The notes under the pieces are model-generated. The model did not search any database and was not told where the DNA came from. It was given only the letters and a program-made list of their open reading frames with translations. A DNA stretch of 64,000 nt from Nematostella vectensis (Eukaryota; Cnidaria; Anthozoa; Actiniaria; Edwardsiidae): the NCBI RefSeq assembly GCF_932526225.1, contig NC_064034.1, positions 5,134,001 to 5,198,000 of the forward strand. Direction: 5' to 3'. Position numbers and translations under genes: made by a program. Of the stretch, positions 48,815 through 59,596 are shown piece by piece. The stretch's first letter is position 1. Each line of letters begins with the position of its first letter.

Positions 48815-50458
48815 TTCGCTTTAACGACTCCTTTGGAAAGAGTTCTCGAAAAAGAAAATGGTATTTCGTAACTCCCGATCTCGTTTTAACTACTTATCCG
48901 AATAAGGAATAGACTAAAAAGAGGTGTTTTTTTTTATATTTTTTAAAACATTTCTTTAATAAGGAAATGGTATTTCATAACGCCTGATTTCGTTTTAACT
49001 ACTTATCCGAATAAGGAATAGACTAAAAAGAGGTTCGTTACTGTTTTCTAAACATTTCTCGAAAAAAGGAAATGGTTTTTCATAACGCCCGATCTCGTTT
49101 TAACTACTTATCCGACTAAGGAATAGACTAAAAAGAGGGTTGTTAGTGTTTTCTAAACATTTCTCGGAAAAGGAAATGGTATTTCATAACGCCCGATCTC
49201 GTTTTTTAACTACTTATCCGAAAAAGGAATAGACTAAAAAGAGGGTCGTTTGTGTTTTATAAACATTTCTCGAAAAAGGAAATGGTATTTCATAACGCCT
49301 GATTTCTTTTTAACTACTTATCCGAATAAGGAATAGATTAAAAAGAGGGTCGTTAGTGTTTTCTAAACATTTCTCGAATAAGGAAATGGTATTTCATAAC
49401 ACCTGATTTCGTTTTAACTACTTATCCGAATAAGGAATACATTAAAAAGAGGGTCGTTAGTGTTTTCTAAACATTTCTCGAATAAGGAAATAGTATTTCA
49501 TAACACCTGATTTCGTTTTAACTACTTATCCGAATAAGGAATACATTAAAAAGAGTTTTTTTTTATATTTTTTAAAACATTTCTTTAATAAGGAAACGGT
49601 ATTTTATAACGCCTGATTTTGTTTTAACTACTTATCCGAATAAGGAATACATTAAAAAGAGGGTCGTTAGTGTTTTCTAAACATTTCTCGAATAAGGAAA
49701 TGGTATTTCATAACACCTGATTTCGTTTTAACTACTTATCCGAATAAGGAATACATTAAAAAGAGGGTCGTTAGTGTTTTCTAAACATTTCTCGAATAAG
49801 GAAATGGTATTTCATAACACCTGATTTCGTTTTAACTACTTATCCGAATAAGGAATACATTAAAAAGAGGTTTTTTTTATATTTTTTAAAACATTTCTTT
49901 AATAAGGAAACGGTATTTTATAACGCCTGATTTCGTTTTAACTACCTATCCGAATAAGGAATACATTAAAAAGAGGGTCGTTAGTGTTTTCTAAACATTT
50001 CTCGAATAAGGAAATGGTATTTCATAACACCTGATTTCGTTTTAACTACTTATACAAATAGGGAATACACTAAACTGCTAAGAAGAGAGTCTTTAGTGTT
50101 TTCTAAACATTTTTCGAATAAGGAAATGGTATTTCATAACGCCTGATTTCGTTTTAACTACTTATCCGAATAAGGAATACATTAAAAAGAGGGTCGTTAG
50201 TGTTTTCTAAACATTTCTCGAATAAGGAAATGGTATTTCATAACACCTGATTTCGTTTTAACTACTTATTCGAATAAGGAATACATTAAAAAGAGTTTTT
50301 TTTTATATTTTTTAAAACATTTCTTTAATAAGGAAACGGTATTTTATAACGCCTGATTTCGTTTTAACTACCTATCCGAATAAGGAATAGATTAAAAAGA
50401 GGGTCGTTAGTGTTTTCTAAACATTTCTCGAATAAGGAAATGGTATTTCATAACACCT
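48815..50458. repeat. About 104-bp satellite inside long-TIR element (copy 1)
   Basis: Units contain AAGGAAATGGTATTTCATAA, CGCCTGATTTCGTTTTAACT, ACTTATCCGAATAAGGAATA and AAAGAGGGTCGTTAGTGTTT. About sixteen units are present. A variant with GAGTTTTTTTTTATATTTTT recurs at fixed multi-unit intervals, giving a higher-order pattern. The first units are also the inner part of the left inverted arm. Confidence 0.9.
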
Positions 50459-50459
50459 G

Positions 50460-50915
50460 GGTATTCGTACCAAGACGTAGGGGCCTATAGTGGTGTGGTA
50501 GTGAGGTGGGTGTGATCATGTGGTATGGTGATGTTGGGGGGTGCTAGTAAGGTAATGTAGAGTGGAGATGGTAGTAATGTAATTACGGTGAAAAGGTGGA
50601 TAGGTTAGACTAGTAGGTAGTGGAGGGTGGTGGAAAGATAAAGTGGGACTATAGAATAGGTTGTGGTAGTGTGTGGTGGGTAGGTGAAGAAGAAAAAATA
50701 ATGATAATATGGTGTGGTATGGAGATGGCTAATGGCTGTGTTGGTGGGGGAAAATTGGTACGGTGTATAGGTAAGAGTGGTGGTGAGGGAGATGTGGAGT
50801 AGATAAGGCTTATAATTTAGCGTGATGGGTCTGTGTGTGTTAAAATGGTAGTGGTGCAGAGGTCGATTTAAAATTTGTGAGGTTATGGTGTAAAATGGTG
50901 TGAAGTCGGGCGTTA
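50460..50915. other. GT/purine-rich low-complexity block (copy 1)
   Basis: The plus strand is strongly skewed to G over C, with many GTGGTGG, GGTAGTG and GGAGATGG motifs. A 60-codon frame at 50620 is a by-product of this composition. It lies between the satellite and the right inverted arm; the matching block in copy 2 is at about 61575-62030. Confidence 0.7.
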
Positions 50916-51592
50916 TGAAATTTCCTTTCGTTTATTGAGAAATGATGAGGAAACACTGACAATCCTCTTCATAGTCTATTCCTTATTCGGATAAGTCGTA
51001 AAACGAAATCGGACGTTTTGAGATTCCATTTCCTTATTCGCGAAAACTAACTTGAATAAGGAACAGTTCCCTATTTGTGTCTCTGCCCTAATCTATTGGT
51101 TTTACATAGCCTTATCTGGTAGCCAAGATGTTAATTGACAACAAGCACTATCTGTCAAATTGTGGTTTTGTTTGCAAGGTCAAATTCCTTCTACACGCGT
51201 ACGTAGTCAATTCAAGCGTGAATATTTCTCCTCTAAATATATTAACGCGTTTGGAAAGAAAGCCCAAGATACAAATACATTTATTAGATGCGAGGTAGAT
51301 TTCCTCTCTTTTGCTAGATTCATTTGTGAATCCTTTTGTGATCCTTTTGCAGCAGATAGGGTCTCATGTTCACAGCTCCGTTTAGCAGCAAAGCACGTGA
51401 AAGCAACCAGAATTACCCGACGAAAATGCTGTTGGACTTGTTCTGAATAAACTGTAATGCCTAAATACTGTTTCAACTCGAATTAAAATGTATCATGTAA
51501 GTACCCCCCCCAGCTTTGAATAAGGAACTGAGCGAATAAGGAAACAGACGAACAAGGAACTGCGAATAAGGAACCAACTTCACGCTGGTTTG

Positions 51593-51725
51593 CGAGAAAA
51601 CGCCAAAAATTGCATTGTTTTGACTTTCGTTGCTATGGTAACGGAAAAACAAAGGTCGGGAGCACTGTAGAAAATCATTCATAACATGGAAAGTAATAAA
51701 GATATTGAATTGAAACTTTCTAGGC
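51593..51725. repeat. Direct repeat pair member B
   Basis: See 47009-47142. This member sits 0.35 kb beyond the right arm of the long-TIR element and ends AAACTTTCTAGGCATG where member A has AAACTTTCTAGGAAGA. Confidence 0.8.
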
Positions 51726-52261
51726 ATGTTACTGAATAGTTTGTGGCTCCTTCAAACCTAAAACCCAAAAACAGCAGTTACTTTAAATTTTTCGGCAATT
51801 GGTGACTGTAATATCCCCAGGAATGTTTACCCCGATTGGCATTCAGCGGGATGCATACCGTGCTTGCATAAATTTCGTAGATTTAGTGTGGAGCAACTGC
51901 AGAATTACCGTCCACAAAAAGTTAACAATCAGACTTCACACCGATTTCTCGAGACAGTTAATACAATAGCCAGTGTCACACGGAGCTGAGACGATCACTG
52001 CGGGATAACAGCCTGTGTCCGGACAACGTTAATGTATAAGAGATACGAAGGTAAGTCCACAAAAAAACCTCAGCTTTTAAGGATTGAAAGAAGGTATAAA
52101 GGCTATATAATAAGTACTTACGTAAGGGTTAAATGCCGAGGACGGAGGCAGTTCGCCGTATAAGAAGATGTGAGTTTCCAGAGAGAATCGAGAGAAGTTT
52201 GGCCAAGTAACCGAGGGAGACGACAGTTTCTGCGTTTCGCGAGCGGACCGGTGCCACTTTT

Positions 52262-52492
52262 ATGCTACCAGAAGACTGTTTTGCGGTGGATTTCTTCCTC
52301 ATACTGTTTCCAGAAGAACTGATTCAACATATAGTCTTTGAAACAAATAGATATGCCCGCCAGTGCCAACAAACGAAGCCCGAGAGATCGATAGCGATAG
52401 CGCTATATCGAACATTATCACTGATATCTGATATTGAGATTATTATATTATCATTGTTTTCCTCTAATTGTATGCTATTAGATAGTGGTTAG
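52262..52492 (+). pseudogene. piggyBac-type transposase N-terminal fragment (copy 2)
   Basis: It is the same as the fragment at 40756 except for PEDCF in place of PEDFF and IIIL in place of IRIL. It is truncated at the same point by the satellite, so truncation preceded the tandem duplication. Confidence 0.75.
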
Positions 52493-52519
52493 ACCCCTTT
52501 CCTCTCCTCTCCTCATCCC

Positions 52520-53683
52520 TCGATATTGTGTTATTTTCGGAGATCATCTTATTTAATCTACTAGACGTCTATTTAGATACCCTCCTTCCCTCTGCTGGGC
52601 CCTCGATATTGTGCTATTATCGGAGACTATCTTATTAGAATCTACTAGATGTCTATTTAAATCCTCTTTTTTCTTCTGCTGGACCCCTCGATATTGTGAT
52701 ACTATCGGAGATTATCTTATTAGAATCTACTAGATATCTATTTAAATCCTCCTCCTTCTTTCTGCTGGGCCCTCGATATTGTGATACTATCGGAGATTAT
52801 CTTATTAGAATCTACTAGATGTCTATTTAAATCCTCTTTTTTCTTCTGCTGGACCCCTCGATATTGTGATATTATCGGAGATTATCTTATTAGAATCTAC
52901 TAGATGTCTATTTAAATCCTCTTTTTTCTTCTGCTGGACCCCTCGATATTGTGCTATTATCGGAGACTATCTTATTAGAATCTACTAGATGTCTATTTAA
53001 ATCCTCTTTTTTCTTCTGCTGGACCCCTCGATATTGTGATACTATCGGAGATTATCTTATTAGAATCTACTAGATATCTATTTAAATCCTCCTCCTTCTT
53101 TCTGCTGGGCCCTCGATATTGTGATACTATCGGAGATTATCTTATTAGAATCTACTAGATGTCTATTTAAATCCTCTTTTTTCTTCTGCTGGACCCCTCG
53201 ATATTGTGATATTATCGGAGATTATCTTATTAGAATCTACTAGATATCTATTTAGATCCTCCTCCTTCTTTCTGCTGGACCCTCGATATTGTGATGTTAT
53301 CGGAGATTTTATTATTATCATCTACTAGATGTCTATTTAGATACCCTCCTTCCTTCTGCTCTACCCCTCGATATTATGATACTATCGGAGATTATCTTAT
53401 TAGAATCTTTTAGATATCTATTTAGATACCCTCCTTCCCTCTGCTGGACCCTTGATATTGTGAGTTTATCGGAGATTTTCTTATTATCATCTACTAGATG
53501 TCTATTTTAATCCTCTTTTTTCTTCTGCTGGACCCCTCGATATTATGATATTATCGGAGATTATCTTATTAGAATCTACTAGATATCTATTTAGATACCC
53601 TCCTTCCCTCTGCTGGACCCTTGATATTGTGATATTATCGGAGATTTTCTTATTATCATCTACTAGAAGTCTATTTAGATACC
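52520..53683. repeat. 85-97-bp satellite, copy 2 (about 13 units)
   Basis: Same unit as at 41010 but more than twice as many units. Two spacer types (TTTAAATCCTCTTTTTTCTT and TTTAGATACCCTCCTTCC) alternate in blocks, a sign of multi-unit expansion. Confidence 0.92.
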
Positions 53684-54106
53684 ATGGATGCGGGAAACAC
53701 CCCGGGGACTACGTGCAACTATAATTTCTTAAAAGCTTATTTAATAACTTCCAGTTTATAATATATTTGCATCATTTCTACTCGGGTGACTAGAATTTCC
53801 CACTGATCGGACCTATCCGCCTCCGCCAAGGGTGTCAGCGATGTTCCCAGATGAGTTCAATAGTGTCCCATGATGCCTCATTTCACTGTATGTTAGCTGA
53901 GTGTTGCTGCTGCGTCACTATCTCGTTCCTAGAGCCCACGTACCTTTAGACCAGCTGCAAATTCACGCATGCGCAGAAACTAAACACGTGACCCCGGGGA
54001 AGTACGCTATTGAATCTACATATCCCGCGAAATCCCGCGAGAAAAAGAGGAAGAGAACGACTCTTTAAGATTTCGGTGTTTCCATTTTGTTTCAGGTCCC
54101 GTTCTG

Positions 54107-55033
54107 ATGAAACGCAAGCTTTACCAACTCCTGTGCAGAGCACGGCCAAGACTTGTTATTCTGTTCGCACTGTTTACTGGACTTGTATACTTTAGTCTTC
54201 TGAACACCATAACTGTCAAAGAACTTACTTTGGGACACAAAGATGATAGACACAGGACGAAACTGATCTCCAGTAAGACCTGCCACTCTAAAGTAAATCT
54301 ACTGATCCTAGTATCGAGCTATGTTGGCAACGCTGCCAGGAGGAAAGAAATCCGCTTTACCTGGGGTACGGATTTTTTGCCATCACCCCGATGGAGAACA
54401 GTGTTCCTCATAGGCGCTAACGATAACCAAGAGGAGATGAGACTGATGGCAGCTGAAGATAGACTCTACGGTGACCTGATTACGAGCGAGTACAGGGAGG
54501 GTTTTTTTAATATGAGCTATAAAGTAGCAATGGGTTTTGAGTGGGCGATGCGCTACTGCCCGTTTGATTTCATGCTCAAGTCGGACGATGATGTGTTCGT
54601 GAACCCGTACGCGATGCTACAGTACTTAGCCAAGTCAGCTCCACGAAGTAACCTGTACATGGGGAATCCCATGATTTTCAGCCCTGTTCTCCGGTCCGGT
54701 CGTTACGCTGTGTCGGAACAAGAGCTAAACAAGACGTATTTTGAACCGTATTGTAGTGGCGGCGGCATACTGATGTCTTCAGATGTGGTCAGAAAATTCA
54801 TGGAGTTTTACGATGTACAGGCGCCGCTTAAAATAGACGATGCCTACTTGGGTGAGCTTGCTAAGAAAGCGGGAGTCCCTGTGAAGGAAAATGGCAACTT
54901 CCGTATGTACGAGGACAGCTGCGTCTTCCGTAATTGGACCTTAGTTCAGCATCCTGCAAAGGGCGATTGCCTTCAGAAACTGTATAAAGGGTTGCAAGAC
55001 GTGCTGTCCACGTACGATCTGTACAGTATATAG
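54107..55033 (+). CDS. Beta-1,3-galactosyltransferase-like (GT31), copy 2
   Basis: 308 codons. The protein differs from the copy at 41913 at one position only (LPSPRW in place of LPTPRW). The membrane anchor, DDD motif and C-terminal Cys residues are all retained. The upstream acceptor and 3' flank are also nearly identical, so both copies probably have equivalent promoters. Near identity implies recent duplication or gene conversion. Confidence 0.93.
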   Translation: MKRKLYQLLCRARPRLVILFALFTGLVYFSLLNTITVKELTLGHKDDRHRTKLISSKTCHSKVNLLILVSSYVGNAARRKEIRFTWGTDFLPSPRWRTVFLIGANDNQEEMRLMAAEDRLYGDLITSEYREGFFNMSYKVAMGFEWAMRYCPFDFMLKSDDDVFVNPYAMLQYLAKSAPRSNLYMGNPMIFSPVLRSGRYAVSEQELNKTYFEPYCSGGGILMSSDVVRKFMEFYDVQAPLKIDDAYLGELAKKAGVPVKENGNFRMYEDSCVFRNWTLVQHPAKGDCLQKLYKGLQDVLSTYDLYSI

Positions 55034-56426
55034 CAGGCAAAAGTCAGCAAAGTAATAATTACCAAGCAATTAAAATAAGATCTGACTTTTCCCAAGCAAT
55101 TAGAGAGACGATCTGTTCTACGGACTATGGTAGGCAAAACTCAAAATATTTTTTCTAGCAATAACATGTAGAGTTTTACCAAACACATACGATCGCAGTA
55201 ACATATACGTTTTCTATGGTCTTAATTAGCAGTCAAAAATCTGTATTACACCAATCATTTTTATTCATCCTAGAAAGAAATTATTTTTTTCAATTATGAA
55301 AACTTGGAGTCTATCTATAGCGGGTTTGGCATGGTAATCAGGTAAAATAAATGGAAAAAAGAGTGTGATGAAACCCAATTAGCGTAACACAAATCACGAC
55401 TATGATAACTACAAATAAATCTCAAACGCTTCGAATTGCGAAGTCCTATATGTCATAGGCGCTTGTTTAAAAGCTCTAACGTAAACTCCATTTCTTATTA
55501 ATCATTTGGTACTACAAAATTAGCCAATAGATGGCTTTTTTTTCGAAAAGTGTTCGAAATTTGTTTCAATGATAGGCTTTTGTTTTTAAAACCGTGTGGC
55601 CAAGTGTCGCCACATCTTACCAAGAATAAATTTTGAAATTTTTGTTTGATTGAAACAGGGGGCCCTCTTATTGATGTAGAGGTGACAATCACTATACAAA
55701 TCATCATTATTAGAAAGCATTGGAGCAAAACGTTGTCTGAAAGATAAACCTTGGTTTGTTATATCTAAGAATTTAAGAGTTTCATAAACATATTTATTTG
55801 TGTAATTATGACACATCTGTTTTGGGGGTTTACTATTGAAGCCTTATTTTCTCGTTAAATTTATTAGGGTGATGAAAGTGTTAAGTACTTCACATTCGCC
55901 CGCTACCGATGAAACTGCATAAAAGCAAACGTTTTCTAATTTTTTATTTAAAGGAATTGGCAGAATTTTAACCCCCCCCCCAAAAAAAAAAAAAAAGGAG
56001 AGTTTGTGCTTCTCATCAGTGTTATAATCAGTGTTATAACATAGCATTTAGGCAAAGAGTAAAAATTATACATATATTTAAAGGTGGTATTTTATGGCAG
56101 AAATAAATGTTGATTCTTTTCAGCGCAACACAGGGGCCAAGACAAATTGTGGATATACCTGAAATATCACAGGTATCCCAGTTAACCCTTTCCGCAAAGC
56201 TAACTTTTATTTAAAAGACTTTTTTTATTCTGGTTACTGGTACTGGTTACAGCTGCAGAAAAAAGTTCATAGCTGTCAACAATTATTGTGCACGATAAGT
56301 GAAAAGTGATAATTGCTTCCTCCCAAAGCGTTTTGTTTGTATAGAGGAAAGGAATACCGGCAATCTGGGAGTAAACCTCGCAAAGCTGAGAGTGGGCGGG
56401 GGGACTTTGGAATTTCATAGACATGG

Positions 56427-56562
56427 AAACACGTTTCGCATAGATAAACAATTAGCAATAATTGGCATTTACTAATCTACGTCGGGACCACTTCGCGTAG
56501 ATAAACAATTAGCAATAATTGGCATTTACTAATCTACGTCGGGAACACTTCGCGTAGTTAAA
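56427..56562. repeat. 57-bp minisatellite (copy 2, about 2.3 units)
   Basis: Same unit and position as the array at 44235, but with only two units and a partial. These carry CTACGTCGGG and GGCATTTAC variants. Confidence 0.93.
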
Positions 56563-56694
56563 TAATTAGCAATAGTTAGCAATCATTAATCCGCTGTCTA
56601 TCGACAGCAGCGGGACTGGGTCCTTTCATAGAAACGGGTGGGAACCTTGCAATTAGACCCCCGTCTGTCCTGTGGTATACCGAGCGTTCGAAGG

Positions 56695-57024
56695 ATGAAG
56701 TGCGGAAAACCTTACTGCGGGTGGCTAAAGGTCGGCCATGCAAACACGTGCGGCCAGAGGTGCATGGACACCTACTGCAAGGTGCACCTCCAAAGGCTCC
56801 GTGAGGGCAGCCCCCTCCCCGTGCCGTGCTGGATCTGCGGCATAGGGACGCAGTCGGAGACGCGGTTGTGCCGCCCCTGCGGAGCGAATCGTGTAGGGCA
56901 GAGGATGCGCGGCATCAAGAGGCGCGCTCGGGAACGGTTCGAACAAATTCCTCACTTGCCACCTTCTAAGCCGAAATCCACAACTTATTCTAGATACGGT
57001 TACGCGATTTCACAACATACATAA
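56695..57024 (+). CDS. Small Cys-rich zinc-binding-like protein, copy 2
   Basis: This is the paralog of the frame at 45584. It reads CGKPYCGWLKVGHANTCGQR where copy 1 has D, E and G changes, so this copy keeps the full Cys set and is likelier to fold. The flanks are shared, including the stem-loop CCGCTGTCTATCGACAGC about 100 bp upstream. Confidence 0.5.
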   Translation: MKCGKPYCGWLKVGHANTCGQRCMDTYCKVHLQRLREGSPLPVPCWICGIGTQSETRLCRPCGANRVGQRMRGIKRRARERFEQIPHLPPSKPKSTTYSRYGYAISQHT

Positions 57025-57616
57025 CGGCGAGTGTTGAATTCACGGACAGGCAAAATGCGTTTTGAGGCAAACATGGCATCTAATAAACGAATCTAAACAT
57101 TTTGTCATGAGGTTCCACCCGGCTAAACAGATTCTTCTAAAGATTCTTATAAAAAACTGGCAACTTATCACGGATCTCAGCCTCATACGGCTAAAATCTT
57201 TAATGAACCTATAGTCTCTTATAGAAAGGAGAAACCGCTTATAGACTTTTAAGTCAGAGCCACAATCTCCCATAAAGGACAAGGTATCAAAGCAGATTTT
57301 TTTACAATTGTGGCGGGTGTGGCTGTTGGCAATATTACACAACAAACTCGCTCATGCCGCAAGTGCCACAAAGGCAATACAGACTGCTACACAAGTGCTT
57401 CTGTCCTCAACCAGCTGAATCGAGCCTACAAGATAGAGATGCGAAATAAATCAAAACCGAGTAGAAAAATATAATTTGTAGCTACAATTTCTTATATACT
57501 CTTCAAATCCATGGATTTATCTGTTTTATTTTTCATCGATAGCGTTATATAGCACGCCACGTGTTCACAAAAAAATGTGGGCTTTACCTTCACATTGCCG
57601 CTAGAGATGTGAATCC

Positions 57617-57936
57617 TTAAAAAAACTCTGCCAGACTTTTCATGAACACAAGCCGATAACCTTCTGCTGGTTCTGAAGATCCTACAGAAGCATATTCCTC
57701 TCCAGAATCATCATCATCTGACACTTGAAGCTTCCTCTTAGATGCCGAGGGGACGGGAGGAGTGAGTTGAGCGTCTTCGCTCGCTTCCACATCGGGATCA
57801 GACACGAAAGCTATCTTTGGCTCGCGATCCTCAGCCTTTTTCTTCCAAGAAGGCTTCCCTTTAAATCCAGATCGCTTTCTACTTCTTTTGTTTGCTCGAA
57901 CCCGCCATTTGGAGCCGATCGGATCGCCCTAAGGCA
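57617..57936 (-). pseudogene. Basic/acidic N-terminal segment of a mobile-element protein (copy 2)
   Basis: Equivalent to 46480-46826, ending in a stop directly after SLAEFF because of a one-base difference in the A-run. Other differences are single substitutions (DPDVEA, QVSDDD). Confidence 0.35.
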
Positions 57937-58260
57937 TAATTTTCGTAGATATATAATTCGGTGTAGAAAGCGTGTAGCAAGTGATAATGTTCTAGTGATC
58001 TTTGAACACAACTGCCAAACCACCAGGTCTTGCTTCTTTGTAAAATCGGAGTGGAACACTCTCTCTGGAGGACTGTTGGAGTGTACGAATTGGAATGACA
58101 CCGAATGTTTTAATTTGCTTGCGAGAAAACGCCTAAAATTGCGTTGTTTTGACTTTCGTTGCTATGGTAACGGAAAAACAAAGGTCGAGAGCCCTGTAGA
58201 AAATCATTCATAACACGGAAAGAAATAAAGAAATTGAATTGAAACTTTCTAGGAAGAGAA

Positions 58261-58915
58261 GGTCTTGCAGGGATCTGTGAGATCTTTGACATGCCACTTC
58301 CTGTCCATCCAAATGCTTGGGCTGCACATGATGCAGTGCTATACGAGCAGCATCTTGTTGTGGTAAAGGAGGAGACAGAGAAAAACCAGCGAGAACTGAA
58401 GGACAACTTGGCTGAAAATGAACTCGAGTCAGCCTCAGTAAGTTTCAATGGCAATGAGCCAAACGAGGCTTTACCTCTAAACATGAGGCAGCGTTTGCTA
58501 TCAACACTGAAGCAGGGAAGGTGCTTGACTATGCTGTTGTATCAAAAGAATGCAACGCCTGCAATATTCAAAAGAAAAAGCTGTCTGATGAGGACTTTGA
58601 AAAGTGGGCTGAGACACATGAATGCCAGGGAGGGTATGATGGTTCCAGTCCTAGCTTGGGAAGAGCATTTGCTAAAATTATATGGGACAAAAGTAAAAAT
58701 GTTGGACTGGAATACAGATATACTGTATGGTATCTGATGGCGACTCTAAAGCTCATGAGGAGGTTTGTACCACTTATGGAGTGTGTGATACCTGCCAAAA
58801 GTATGATGCAATGAAGTACAAGAAGTACAGAAGAGCCACCAAGAAAGTGACTCTCAGAATTGAGGATGGTCACCTTGCCAAAGAGGATACCACATATGAG
58901 GCTGGTGGATTTTAA
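58261..58915 (+). pseudogene. Mutator-like transposase fragment (copy 2)
   Basis: Same organisation as 47150-47804, and it shares the internal TGA and the later frameshift. It lacks the one-base deletion near the start, so the frame runs from GLAGICEIFDMPLPVHPNAW through the Lys/Glu-rich helix. The shared lesions show the element was dead before duplication. Confidence 0.75.
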
Positions 58916-59596
58916 GCCCAAGAACACATGTTTTTTAAGCAAATTAGCTGGAAGACCTTGTAAATAGACTCAGGACCACTCTAAGTAGAAAATATAACTA
59001 ACAAAGTACATGTATAGAACATTTAATGCTAAATGATCACGATTTTTAACTTTAACGGCCATTTTCTCAAAATGTGGTTTTCCGCTGGGTTAACTACTGC
59101 CCATTCTCATAACTTCTCTAATAAATGATATTTTTGGCTAATATTTTCAGGGAGAACTCTATTATGTATTTACTATGCAATGAATGATTTAGAATATCAG
59201 TTGCTCACCAAAAAAATAATCCTTCCTTTTTTTGCCTTTTCAATTTTTTTATTGAGCTGTTGCTAAATTCTGGATCATAAAAATTGAAATCTAAATCATT
59301 CATTGTATAAATCTACCATTTTGTTTTTCAAAATAATCTTTGATTTGAGAATATTTAATAAACCAAAGCCGCTAGAAAAATGGGCAGTGAGGGGTGCCAT
59401 TTTGTGGTACTTCAAGTACTCCATTAATAATTAACTCAAAAATAGTTATATATTAATGACATTAGTATATAATAAAAGCCAAAGCCTTCATGATTCCATT
59501 GATGTATAACATGCCTTTATTCTTTTATTTTAAAGGTTTCAAATATTTATTTTAAAAATGCTCAATTTTTGGTCGCAATGTGACTGTAATCCCCCC

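Larger units (their letters stand above)
48486..51243. mobile_element. 2.76-kb non-autonomous element with about 320-bp inverted repeats (copy 1)
   Basis: The sequence from TTAATATCTTTAGAGGAGAA (48486) to CATAACGCCCGAT (about 48815) is present in inverse order at about 50917-51243 (CGGGCGTTATGAAATTTCC ... CTCTAAATATATTAA) at roughly 90% identity by eye. Between the arms lie a satellite of about 104 bp and a GT/purine-rich block (50460-50915). No transposase is encoded. The long inverted arms recall Mutator-type or foldback elements, and a Mutator-like relic lies just upstream. Confidence 0.82.
40343..51822. repeat. Segmental tandem duplication, copy 1 (about 11.5 kb)
   Basis: The sequence from ATGTTT(T)ACCCCGATTGG at 40343 recurs at 51823 and 62938 in the same orientation, and the intervening DNA matches almost base for base outside the arrays. 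Copy 1 differs from copy 2 by a shorter 85-90-bp satellite, a far longer 57-bp array, and a missing segment of about 39 bp near 40477 that is present in copies 2 and 3. Confidence 0.95.

Noticed and set aside
51160-51476. 96-codon plus ORF and 89-codon minus ORF spanning the right arm of the long-TIR element
   Set aside because: They cross the element boundary, have no recognisable motif, and recur in copy 2 only through block identity.
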